Part shown: positions 40,080 through 53,900 of the stretch, one piece after another | Layout: each line of letters starts with the position of its first letter | How positions within the stretch are numbered: position 1 is the stretch's first letter | Notes under the pieces: generated by a model | What the model saw: the letters and a program-made list of their open reading frames with translations, nothing else | Database searches by the model: none | Told to the model about the DNA's origin: nothing | Program-made: the position numbers and the translations under genes | DNA from: Rhynchonema sp. JSB1_4 | Lineage: Eukaryota; Nematoda; Chromadorea; Monhysterida; Xyalidae | Assembly: GCA_030248065.1 (NCBI GenBank) | Contig: JASAMV010000591.1 | Span: 1 to 64,000 of the forward strand | Length of the DNA: 64,000 bases | Direction of reading: 5' to 3'

Positions 40080-43000
40080 CATAATTTTGCTCTTTGTTTG
40101 TGATCGCAGTCGAGTTTTGCACCATTTTTATCGGATCAAACGTCGTATCGACTCCGTTGGTCATCACAGCTGCTGCTGATGTTTCATTCAAGGTATTTAT
40201 AGACTGGCCAGTTAGCGGGTCGAGACCCTGTTGTAATCGGTCATGCACTACTTCCATGTCGTGGGCGCGCACGTTTGGATAACCACTGCAACTGTGAAAC
40301 CTTTATGTTGTTATAATTTATTTTTTTTTTCAATGTTCAAGTTTCAAGATATTGACATCAAAAAATATGGCGTGTAAAACATCAGCATGTCAAATGGTCT
40401 AATAACTATTGTACGACGGTTCAGTCCCGGAGCACAGGTTCGGGCCGAATCAGGCTTTGCGTGAACCTAGGCCTACAAATGAGTCAAGCCTGCTGAGCCT
40501 GAATCGGCCGGGCCCTGAAAAACTGAGCCTGAAAAGTTCGGACCTGAAAAGTGCCTTAATATCTAGAAACTGCTGTCAAATCACTTTGAAAACGGAAAAA
40601 TTCTCATTCTAAGATTAGTACGGTTGGATTTAACAAAAAGGAAAATGAAAGGAGATTCAACGCACCGTTTCAGTTTATTCTCGACGTCCGCTTTGTCGTC
40701 TTGATTAACCGACACCAAATAGGCGTCCGTCACCTGTGACTGGCCGCTTTGCACTGAATCGCCTGGAAAATGGGCCGGTCAAGACTTTTTTCACTTCACA
40801 CACACTTGCCAAAAATAAGGTACTCTGTCAAGGAAAAATGAAAAACAAAACAAAAAAGTGTATGTCGCATGTTATTCAATTTGCGAAAAAGAGAACCCGC
40901 CGGGGAACGAAACCACCACACCTAAAGCGAACACTGTCGAGCTTGGCACGCGATTGAGGTTGGGCGGGTCCACAGAAGATAAGGATCGCGGAAATTTTTT
41001 TGTAACATCAACCAGTTTGATTTCTGTGCGCACAGGCTCCATGGATGAATTACGTGTCTGCAACATGTGCAGTCAAGCAGGCTGATGCAACAAATTACAG
41101 TGGAGCTAAGGTCAAACCAGGCCACCCAGAAAGGTTCGCAAGTTCGGCGACAGTCCCACAAAATTTGTCAAAAAACAAAAATGGCTGTTTTTTCTGTCCG
41201 CGATACTGACGTCTGTCAAAAACTAATTTACCGGAATGACAAACTATTATGGAGCGGCAGAGATGGATGCTTTGGGTGGCTTATTGGGTCAAATTTGTCC
41301 AGGGCAAAATGATTCTTTTCGGAGACGACATTTGATGCTGAGTAAAGCAAGTCGACACATTTGTGACAGTCGATACATGGTGGGAGCAAAATTACATTTC
41401 CTGAAGTGTTCTTGGCTTACTCTACTTTGTCGTGGGAACACAACGAGAAACGACACACAACGATACAAAAATGCGTTCAGAAGAAACATTGTTTCGCCTG
41501 TTTGGTGTAGTGTCCTGCAGTTCAGTTTCTGGGCAGGCACAAATAATGTAAATAGGTATAAGTAAGAAAGTCCACTGCAACAAAACAACAAAATACACAT
41601 TCTCATAATATGGTGGACACTGAACAAACTTACAGATACCGCACGCGCGAAAAACTTTTTGGTGACACGAGAGCTGGCACCCGATAATAGTCTGTTACTG
41701 TGCGTGCACTGTTTCGAAATATAGGGGGTTGTTGGATTCCGAAACATTGCAGCCTCAAATGATATCTCACCATACCTCACAGTAGCAAATAGGAGCTTAT
41801 TAATTTTCTCTGCATCCAATCTTTCAAGTCTGAGAACATATTCGACGGCTCAAATGTACCGACATAGTTTGTATAGTTGAATGAAAGTCTTCCAGATAAT
41901 CCACTTGAGATCTGTGCGTATAAGTTAGATGCTGCTCTTATGAAGTGCACTAAATGTTGGGAGCTGTGTAAACCCTGCTGAACGGCTGTCATTTTGGGGA
42001 TCGGATTACACACCTGCTATTGAGATATTGTAAAGCAAGTTTTTATGCTAGATTTTGGTGTTTGGCTTGAAGGATGCGAAATGTGACATTCAATATTCTG
42101 GAGAATGACCATAGAACAAAAAAATAAATGCACATTCGGTTTTGATTGCCTTTGTATTCGCCATTTGCACTAAAAATTTGCACTTAAAACATAGTGCGCG
42201 CAAAACATTGACAGCTACTGTAACTGTGATACCCGCTGACCTCAATTTTGCGCAATACGCTACTCTATAGCTTCACTGAAAGACATTTGGACCTTCGAAC
42301 TGCTTGGTATTTCCCGCACAAGAAATGGAGACAGCGACAAATTATCGGGAAGAAGCTTGCGAGACGAATGCTAAATGTCGTTTTCTTCTGCCACAACGAA
42401 GATGTGAATGCCTTTTTCGGATGGTGCAAAAACAAGCAATTTGTTCGCAAGCGCGGCTACAATCCTGGTAAAAAAACAAGCGCCAAGTTTTTTTGGTATG
42501 CAGTGCAATGCAAGTCCGCTTCTGGCGCGCGAACGAAAATGGTCTCACGTTATTTCGCGACCCAGAAAAATCTAGCTATACATATAAAACACCAGCACAG
42601 CAGAAAACAACTTTTCGGGGAAACCCAAATACAAACAGATCGCAGCTAGTAATATGCACTGAATGGTTTAGGGCATACACCTATGGAGCGTCACTGGTTT
42701 GAATGGGGTACCAGGTGAAACAGCGAACGAAAAAAAGAATCTTCTTAAAAAACACTTTGAATACAGAAAGGAAACTGTTCAAAAATTGAAACTCAAGACA
42801 CAGGACGATGCCCTTTTAAAATGCATGGGGTTTCGCCCATTTCATTTTTCAGGAACCCTGGATTTTATGAAAAGCTGTGTTACTACCCACGCTTTTTTCA
42901 CCCAATCTCAATAACTCACCTATGCACTTTGATATGCCAAACAGGCGCTTGCTAACAAACAAGTCGGAGCTGGAGCACCATAAAAAGTTAGGCTTGCCAG

Positions 43001-44956
43001 GCGGTATATGAAATGCAAATAAAATTCCTGATTTTTGGGGTACCCATGTTCGCGGTTGTGCGGAAACAGCAAATTGACCGGCCTGTACCCAAACTATGAC
43101 AATAAGAGTATGCGTGTTGTTCAACAACCACATATAAGGTATACGTTACCAGTTGACTAATGTGGACAGCGTGCACCTGCACCAGTGCTTTATGGAGGCC
43201 ACGCGTTGAAAAAAGTTACACGAAACGTTTATCGAGCTGGTCACATATAGCGAGGGAAACACCCAAATAATGTTGTTATAGCGCACATTAGTAGGTGTTG
43301 GATATACCCGCCCTTTGCGCGACTGGGCCCTGCCCCGCTGCTCACATGAAGTAAATTATTCAAGTTTCGACTTGTACAACAGGCACCGGGCTTCAATTTT
43401 CGAAAAAAGAGAAAAGCGACCATCATGTAACAAATAAAATCCAGTTATGGATAAAAAATATTTGGAATTTTGAATGCTCACGAATTCAAATATGCCTTGC
43501 TTACCAATGGTTGGGTCGGTTCTTCTCCTCACGCGCAATTGAATGTTTCGAGATTTGATGCACTGAAAAATTAATTTTGTCATTTAGCCACTTAATTGAC
43601 TTCAATGTTTATTTAAAATCAGTTTCTTTAAAATTACGCTAAAATCACAAAAATGACAATAATATCATTGAATGGATATAGACAACAGATGAAAGAAATT
43701 GGTGGATAAATAATAAGTGCTTGTCCTGCACATCATGATTCTGGCTGAAGATCATATCTACACTGCATGGGGATCATAGCAATGTTTGAAAGCAGAATAA
43801 CACGCGAAATACCTGGGATAGGTTCGGGCAGGTTCCCAAGGCCGCATGTTTATGCGCTTCTCTATCTTCACATGGATACGGCTAAGGTATGCATGCACCA
43901 TTATGCACATGTCCAAAAAACCGCTACGATTTGCATGAACATCTTATTTGATCTGGGGAATTCAGAATATTATTGCCGAGCGTTTGATGCAATTTCTGAC
44001 TATTTTGTTCGAAGAGGGCGGTGTAGTGCGTTTAGAAGAAACATTTCACGATAAACGATAACAGGTTCTGATTTCGCCTGTACGCGCGGCACTAAAATTA
44101 TACATATCCTCTGTCTTGCGAACACAGTTGACCTTTTGCACTCTGCCGGGGTGTTTTCAGGCGGGAAGACAGGGCAGGCAAGTGAGTCCAAACGCCCAGC
44201 AAGAAGACTATACATATCTGGTGGTGTTGTTCAACTGTTTCTGCATCTTTTTGAGGCCAAACGAATTGCCAAGTGCACATTTTCTGTTAATTGTTTGAAT
44301 CTTAATTAGTGCGCTGAATCTACGTGGGAAATGAAAATTAGAGAACCGCTCCAGGGTTGGGCAAAAAAAAAATTTTTTTTTTAAAAAAAAGGTTTTTGAA
44401 AATTTTTTTTTAAAAAAAATTTTTTTGAAAAAAAAAATTTTTTTTAAAAAAAAAAATTTTGTTTTTAAATTTTTCGGGGGAACAAAATGTTCTAAAACGT
44501 CCAAAAATGGCCTTTTTGGGGGTTATTTTTTGTCATTTTTTCTCAAGGGTCGAAAAATTTTCTTCACAAAATCACTTTTGGGGCATGTATTTGGTATCTA
44601 AGATGCCCCAAATGATGTTATTATACCTCCCCGTTTCCTGAGACACAGCAGCATGTATTCTTAAGAAGGAACTTTAAAGGCTTAAAACATCTAGCTACAG
44701 TATTCGACCACAAACTGTTGTGTCTCATACCACAGAGCAGCAATCAGAGGTCCATAACAAGCACAACTTTATCATCAAATAAACACCCTTATAAAACAAA
44801 ACAAAAGTGACCTGTCAATTAAAGTTGCATTTTTTCGCGATTTTGCGCGTTTTTTAGGCGAATTTGGTAAAATTTCCCCGAATCTGAGACTTTTTAAAAA
44901 AAAATTTTAAAAAAAAAAAATTTTTTTAAAAAAAAAACATGAAAAAAAAAAAAATT

Positions 44957-44996
<40 letters not shown>

Positions 44997-47900
44997 TTTT
45001 TTTTCTGAAGGGAAGAAGGAAAAGGCTTAAAACATCAGCTACAGGAGCATCAAAGAAGGAGTTTTCAACAAGAACTGTCAGGAAAGAAGTGGAAAGCACA
45101 GAGTTGTCGAAGGAAATACTAACACTTGTGTACACTCAACCTGCTTCAAACTCGTAAATTTGCAATGAACTAGAAGTTTCTAACAGGTGAAGTAAGACCG
45201 ATGGCATCAAACTGATAAGACAGTCCAGGTTACCAGCATCATCCGTGTCGTTTACTGATAAACCCTTACTTTCTCCAATGTATGGAAACACAACACAAGT
45301 GAGAGGGTTAGGCTGCATACCCAAACGGAAACAAACAGGGTTTCTTCAAAGTCAACCCCACTGACGTCTGCGGTAGATAATTTGGACTTTGTTCAGTTTA
45401 GTTATCAGATGTATAGCTTGCATTATCTTACATTCAGGCGTTGTGAAAGCATAATAGTTGTCGAATGAAGCATTGAAGGTATTGCTATTCAAAACTTCAA
45501 AATTTAAAAAAATGATATGAAGAAAACGTTAGCAAACATTTCTGGGCATCCAGTGTGAGGTGATAAGCACAATGGTGTTACAAAGTAAGCTGCAGCCCCA
45601 TTGTCTATGCAAAACTCCAGGGTTTGGTTCACGTACTGTAAACCGGAAAACAGATTTATTTTGACCATGACGAAAAATGACGTTTAGTGGTTTTATCAGG
45701 AATCGAATTCAGTGAGCCTTATATTGCCGGAAAGACCAAACTTCGATTGAGTGAGTAAGATAATGCGAAGGGGTCTAGCTCCTAAATTGAGTCGAGAATA
45801 TAAATAAATGAAATGTAAATTGTTTCCGCACCAACCGACTGAGGTCTAAACTAGGGCAAGCGTGCGTTAATTAAAAAATTGTTCATTCTATGTATGCGAC
45901 TATTATTTCGGGAAGAGATCGCTGCTGGGCTCTGGTGTTCCCAAAATAATTAAAGTTTTTAATCAAACGAATGTACATATCTGGTAAGTAAATAAATTGA
46001 ACTCGCGCAAGCTTTTTTAGTTTTTAGTTCTTTTTTAAATCAGAAACGCACGAGTAACCAACCGAACTTGGCTACGCAAGTGTCACATTAAACACACAGA
46101 ATGCATTCAACGAAGACCTGATCTCAATTTAACCCCCAGAAGATGATTGAGTCACAACCATGGATGAGCAAAAGAATCAGAATACCTACAATACGGGACA
46201 GTACAGTAGATGTACATATGTATGTAAGTCTTATGCAGGGCGGTTCGATCCGGTCTCCCTTGCCAAACATATATTTCACGTCCCAAAAACGGAACAAGAC
46301 CCCGTTTCGTGTCGGCCACCAAGTTTGACACGCAATGTGTGAGAAAAATGGAAGAAAACTGCTTGCAGTAGTACGTACACGTAGGATGTCGCCCCTAATA
46401 ATAAAATTATAATGTAAATCCAAATCTTCTGGATGTTTTTATATTTTTTATGTTGAGTATGTCGGTGTGATGAGGAATAGTCGTGCAAATTCTCAGGAAA
46501 CGAAATGGGAAGGAAAACAAAAATTCCAACAACTTACTGAACTTTTTGAAAAATGCGAAGGAACGAACCACAAGTGGCAAACGCACAACGGAAAAAATAG
46601 CAAACTTACATCGTGAATGTGCCTGACAACTTCTGCATGACTGGCCGATTCCACGGAAATGCCGTTGATCTCAATGATTTCGTCACCTATCGATAATCCG
46701 GCCCGATCCGCTGGTGAACCTGACAAAATACATCAGTATTTGGGATTGAGCGACGGACCGTCCAGGGGCGATTCGCCACCCGTCCAAAAATGTCCGTGGA
46801 CCTTAGGGTCTCAACTGCAAATGTATCGAAATGACCCACTACAGCCGTAAGAGAGGCGGCTCGTCCCACAGGGCAGTGGTTTTTAAAAAAAAATTTTTTT
46901 ATTAAAAAAATTCTTTTTTTTTAAAAAATTCGTTCCAAAAGTTAAAAAAAATTTTTTTTTATTATTTCAAAATTCGAAAATTTCTCTATTTTTTTGCTCT
47001 AAAAGTGCTATTTTTTGCATAAAAATTGCTACTGTTAACATCACCCGACCCTACCATGGGTGTATTGGGTGCCATAATCGTTGTTTTGTGGCATCTAGAC
47101 ATAGTGCACACACTTAGATGGCCTCTCATATGATTACACATGTACATGTGACTGGGTGGGCATGCATTTATCCATGCAATAGACCCGAAAGCAGTGATTC
47201 GGTGTGATATTCACTCTATATTTACACTGTTTGTCAGATATTTGCATTGGTCGTGTACCAAGAGGCAATAGTTTCACCCAAATTTGCCGTCTTGAGTGTC
47301 ACAAAAGCCACACGAAGGCACCCACACCACGTGGGGAAGTGTACGGGTGTGTACCTGACTACTGTTGATACTCATTGACCATTGTTTAGTATTGTTTTCG
47401 TGTCGTGAGTGCTTTATATGCACTTACCACACGTTATGGAAGAAAAATGCCACTATTTTTTTGCTTTAGCGCTCATTTTTTTCGTTTCGGGCAGTTTTTT
47501 GCTGGAATAAAAAAAAAATTTTAAATTTAAAAAATTTTTTTTAAAAAAATGGGGTTTGAATAAAAAATTTTTTTTTATTAACCACTGCCACAGGGGCTGT
47601 TGTTGACTATTTATGGAGCTTTCTGCTGCTAGTAACATAAGTACATTATTTGTTCATGAATACAATAGTTATACATGCGGTTAAAATCAGGTTAAGTATA
47701 AGCAGATTGTGTGGGCCGCAGTTTCACACTGATGGTGACTTGATGCACCACAGGTCAAACTGACGCAAGCAGAAATTATTTTTTCATATTTAATCCAGAT
47801 GTTGTTTCGTACTAAATCCAAAATCTTTTCGTACGTCACACGAACTTCTATTATTTCACCTTACCGTAAACCCGCGTTTTTCCTGAGTCCGGGTGTTTCA

Positions 47901-50900
47901 CCAACAGCACCACAAAACCAGATAGATTTCGCATGATTAAAATTTGTTGAATGAATTCCAACTTTTTTCACGTCATTTTTATTGAAGTTTTACTGGAACC
48001 GAAGTTAAACTTGTTCTTATCGTTATAAAGCACACTGCATGATTCATGTGCAGACTTAGAAGACAATTCGGAGCGCGGATAAAAGCTAGCTCAACACCGT
48101 GCTACAATTCTTGCAAGACCAGAGCCACTTTCCGAGCGAAATAAAAGGAACTGTGAAAAAGACGCGTCCACATGTATTGCGCTCTGCGGTCGCGATGAAA
48201 TTACATTTCGACATGTAATGGCGCGGTTTGATTTGAACTTATTTGATCAGCTGGATTCCACCGGCAAGCTACAGCTAGGAAAGCAGTAAGCATAACAAAA
48301 GTGAAATATTACAAAAAATGGACTGAAAATTTTTGAATGGCACCGCGTCACGTATTCATGCATGCACCTTATGTATGCATGCGGCACTAATTTTGTGAAA
48401 TTACCAGCCGCCTTAAACGTAACATACCGGCACCCGAACCGGAAGCCAGTTTATTGCGATAAAATAAAAGCAACATGAAAGAGCAGCCCTGAACGGGGTG
48501 CTATGTATTCGGTCCATTAGAACTCCGCAGAGAGCTGCTAAGTCTAATGGGCATGCTGCAAAAACGGAACGGACGAAACAAGTCTATCCCTGTTGGCATC
48601 TTTTGGGATCGAGTTTGATGTTGGGTACCTTTATAATGTTGTTTCTAGATGTTTTGTTTTCAACGATAACCAATTTCTAACTCTGAGCTTGAGCTTGAGT
48701 AAAAGTGCCCTGACCGTCAGTCTCTAATCAAAGGCCAAGACAGATGAGTCAACAGCACGAATATAAAACCCTGGAGAACCAAAGCATGCGCCGTGGACCC
48801 AATTACCATATTGTATACAGTTTGCCAGTGATAGTCCAACGCTATTTACAGGATAAACTTCTAAGCTGCGGTCTGCTGTGTTTTTTCTCCTAAAATGGCC
48901 TGACTAAAGGCTCGTTTGTGCAACCTAAATAAAGCTACTGCCTGTTTCCAGTCTGGATGTACGTAGACAGCAATAGGTACAGATAGAACAGAGAAGCATG
49001 ATACAGGGTGCATATACGGACTCTGCGAGAGGTCTTGCTGTTTATACTGAAACTGGACGCTTTTTTGAAAGCTGCGGTGGTTTTAAAAGTAAACTTTTGG
49101 ATAGCGTAACATTGCCACCGTGCCTACTATACTTCATATAGAGTCATGCGTGCATTTTACAACCAAAGTCACTTGGAGTTGCGTTGCATTGGGCTTGCAC
49201 ACAGGCTGCGGTAGATAAAACTGGAAAAATCAAAGCAGTAACACACACAAAATGAAAATATTGCAAATAACAGTGTATACATAATACTACCCACATATGC
49301 CACGTATGTATATGCACTACTTCATTATCATGCCTCACTGGATGGGATAAAATGCTACACACGCAGGTGAAAACTCACAATATACACGAAAATAACCGCC
49401 ATTGATTGTTATCAACGCGTAAAGGTTATGGTCCGGAATGCGCATGGCTAAGCTTTTATCAAGGGTGTTCATGGAAAGCAAGTACAGGTATGTACTTTCA
49501 CATGTACTCACCAACATAAGGTAGGTATACTCTGGCAATTCTTTTGGGAGAAACTTTTCAAACGCGTTGCCTGATCCGTAAAGCGCGTTATGCGTGCACT
49601 GGCTACAGAAGTCACGTGACCGCTATAGCCAGTGCACGCATCATGCGCTTTACGGATCAGGCAACGCGTTTGAAAAGTTTCTCCCAAAAGAATTGTCAGA
49701 GTATACCACAAAATTACATGACATACAAAATGAAAAAATAAAAGCAGCAAGCTCAACAGGAACCAAAGTTCCAGCTACAGAATCAAACAAACATCTACCG
49801 GGCTCTGAGAAAAATTTTCGGAAGTTTCGACCGAAAACCACAAAACTTTTCCTACAGAAAATGGCGGGGACTTTTGCGGGACAACTTTTAATTGAAAACA
49901 AACAAAAAATGAGGGTACAATGTATGTGTTTGTTTATTTATTGGGTGCAGATGTTAGCCAAGCACACAATAACACACTGGCGATGCCATATCGCGTGATA
50001 TGCAAACCACAAGAGCTTACATTGCAGCTTACACCGAGACAACTGAAAGCGCATACAAACCTATCCAATTTCATGCATTTTTGCTTTTTATATGCGCGCA
50101 CTTATGCACGTGCATGCCATACAATATGGGTTGGTACTTGAGCGGTGCTGCTGTAACTTACAACTTGTAAGGTATATGTATCTACATTACGGCAGTATGT
50201 ATATGTACATGCCTGACATTACAAGGATATGAAACATTGAAACTTGAAGGTACCGAATAATATCGTAAAGATCGCATGTGCATTGTGATTCAGACGGTTT
50301 TCTTTGTGATATAATACCGGTGGTTGTCGTTAGCTTACATGAAAATGCTCTGGCACAGAGCAGGAGAAAAATAGGCTTCTTGTTGTGTCCAAAAAAACCA
50401 CATTCGTGTAAGCAGAATTGAAGACAGGGTTTATACTGCCGCCACCAACGCAAATGCCTGTGTTTTACGCAAACGCAGCAGGATGTCTAGCTGTTGTCCG
50501 CCAACGCACCGGCTCTCAGTATGCACGTACGTATGTATCCGAGAGGCCGATCGGTACCATTTTTGCTCAGGTAATTTGGCCACGACAGTAGGCCTCGACG
50601 TACTGTACATATACGTATGGGTGTGTGTCTATTCGCCAGAGTATAATGCTCATTTTTTGGATGCTTTCCTAATGCATACCAACGTAACGTGGATAGCAGA
50701 CACCCAGAACGGTGCGTCATCACGAATCACACAGGCAGTTGCGTCAACAACAACAGCAACAGCCAAGAACAGTGGTTTCGACAATACACATCTGCCGTTT
50801 GATATTCAGGCCTAAAACCAAGTGGACTTTGTGCAAATCAACGGCCTGAAGCGCATATACCACTTCACTCGATGTCTGCAAAATCACCCACTTTCTGAAT

Positions 50901-53900
50901 CATCGACAGCGTTCCTTCCGAAGTGCAGCTAAGCCAAAAAGTTCAGACGTAATGAGGTTTTACGTATACATGCGGGTGTCCTTTGTGTGGAGGGGGTTGT
51001 GCTTTGCAAAGGCATATGACGCGTGGAGCGTTTCGACTTGAAGTTTAAAGTCCGCGGCTGCCTGGGTTTCATCAGTTACAGACAGACAGCCAGGGAGTGG
51101 CCCCAAAAACCTGATGGTATACTTTAATAGTTTGGGTGAAACCTCACGCGCCACCAGTGCGATGGCACAAGCAGGCCACAAGCCGACATGTACACGAAGT
51201 GAAGGTTCGTCTCCAAAAAATGCGAGTTCAACGTACTGTATTGCATGATCCGGGCAGCAAGAAAAAGTTGACGAACAATCAAGAAAGCTTCTCAAAAATG
51301 TTGTCAGCCATGTGATCCGTTAGCCGCATTTCCGGACCCACTGTAAGGTTCTGGTCAATTTGGCTCAAACAGAGGCCTGAACGTCCGCGTGGGAAGATTA
51401 GCAAAGTCCGAAACTAACGAACACTCTGCAAAGGTCGTCAACATCTGTGTATTGTACACACCAATACCAGAATTTGCGTTCAGGTGTGAGGACAGCCTGG
51501 AGAACAAATTTTTATACCAAGCGAAGCCAATCCTGGTGGGCAAATATTTTTGCCCAACGCGTAGTGAGAGGCAAAAACGCCACTGCTCAAAACGACCGCA
51601 ATATACGAAGATTTTTTTGATTGAATTTTCAGACATGTAAATAGCGCTTTCTGGGGATGGCTCATTGCGGGGCGTACATATGACGCTAAATCGCTGAGGC
51701 TTATATTTTGAAAGGCGGTTCTGATTCTGGGTTGGTTTTGACTGAGATTTATTTTGGGTACGCAGGGAGTGTGTGTGTGTGTGTGTAAACTTTAACTGGT
51801 TAAGAGTACAGTACATTAGGTCACTTCTAGCTCATCCAAGTTAACCTCAGGTATGGAATTTAGGTACATAGCAAGTTACTCTTTACAAATCTAACCTTCG
51901 TCCTTATCACGTAGAAAAGACCCTGGTAGTACCTGATAAGCACGGTGACTGGCTATCTTTTTATGACTATGAGGGCGACTTAACCGAAATCATGAAAAAG
52001 CCATTTTCATCACTGTACAGTTCCGGGTGCAATTCTAGGCTGAAAGTTGAAGTCGCGCGTGCACGCGACTTCCTAGTGCTAAAACATAGGGAGCGCACGC
52101 CAGCGCACGCGCAAAACTTCGCGTGCACGCGCGTGCACGCGAAGTTTCTTCGACTTTTGCCTATACTTTGCACTGTTTCGCACGCGCGTGCACGCGAGTG
52201 CACGCGACTTCAACTTTCAGCCTAGAATTGCACCCGGTACTGTAGCTACATACATATATGTACATACATACATAATCGTAGGCGATACCGTGAAGGGCGC
52301 TCTTAGAATAACGGGCGGCAACGTTCAAGATCACGGTTTAAGATGGTTTCCTGGGTTCGTCAGATAAAACAGTGACATTCTTAAGCAACGAAAAATAAAT
52401 GACGTGCACCCGGTATCTGCCCGTTTGGATTTCTTCAATAAACAGTGCCCTTTCTCAGGTTTATAAAAACAGAAACATTAATTCAGCTCGAAAATGGGTT
52501 TGTTTGTGCTCCAAAGAAAACGAAATAACGTATACCTACTGCATTTTTTATTTTTTGAGCCCGCATCACTCACACATTGAAAAAGATCACATTATTTAGT
52601 TTTGAGAAATAAAGTAGCGATATGGTAAAAACGGTATTTTCCCGAGCTTTTATTGAACCACCCGAACCTTCATTATTGACCCCTGGAGCGACGTTAGGCG
52701 GATAAACAAAGACATAACAAAATGGCAAAAAAAATTAATAAAGGCTCCCAAATCAGCCAAAGCCCAGATTTAAGCCTGAGGAGCCGAGAAAAATGCTTAT
52801 TGCAATGTGACCACCTGTCTTGTATCTGGTCCTAATGCTTGTGTCTAAAATAGAAGCGCGCACAAGACTCATGTGGGAGACGGGACACGCATGATAAAGA
52901 CCTTCAAACATAACACACCGTGCATGTCGAATTCTGGGGTACCGGGCGCCCAGATGCAGCTAGCCAGGGAACCATATTAAGCCATTTGGGCCCAGTGACT
53001 CAATTGTACGCCAAATGGCAGCACCCTGTTGTTCCGTTTGAAATAATTTACAGTCTACTAATTGACACAATGTTTCATTTGTAGATGTGCTGAAGGGCTC
53101 TTCCTGTCATCACACGATGTGGTGTGCAGAGAATTGAAGCAGTTCGGCCAACATGCTGGACTCTCAACTTCACCGCAAGTTTCACAGCGTCTAACTCACA
53201 ACATCTAAGACATTGTTCGGCTGTTGCTTGAGCATAGTGTCTCATCGCAGGCGGTATTTTAATGAACTTTACTCAAACGAGTCTCCGTGTGTGTGTGTGT
53301 GTGTCTGTTTGCACGCGCGCGACCCGCGAACCGCGGACATCTTACTATGCGTACATTGCACTAGTAGACCGATGTGCCGGAGGTATGGGTTGACCTGGAA
53401 CCATGCAGACCTATATGTACATTAGGGAAAAAACATAAACAAGACAGGAACAAGGGCTTTCTGTTATACTTTCTTCCGATTGGACTAATTTCAGCTGAGT
53501 GAATTTCTGAACCATTTCAAACCCAAACGTCGGGACATTGCGATGCGGTGTTTTGAAATGAAATAAACGCGCGAGACACAAAATCTTGCGATACATTACG
53601 GATGTTTTAACAAAGTTTGCCATGTGGTATAGAGCAAATGCGGTGGTGGCAAATTAAAGGTAGTTTGTGTCAACCACCTTGCTGCTATGTAGTACCGACA
53701 GTCCAAGCTAACCCTGGTCGGTGAAACAAATAGACCATGCATTTTGAAGAGAGCTTTGTGCTGCCTCAACATAAAAAAATGTCCATCAAAGTCATTCACG
53801 TGACACGATGCTGGTCAGGCACTGCATAGCATGACCATGTTTGGCGAGCGTGAAGAGAAATGAACCCCGACGCGACAAGTAGCCAATATGATGCTCAGGT

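Noticed and set aside
44960..45655. Endogenous viral gene
   Set aside because: No recognisable viral motif; only decayed frames of unknown origin can be claimed.
46610..46719. PDZ exon as a NHERF/PDZK1 family member
   Set aside because: The PGSPADRAGL core is similar, but the domain end (IQLRVRRR) and lack of a second PDZ of that type do not support a specific family.
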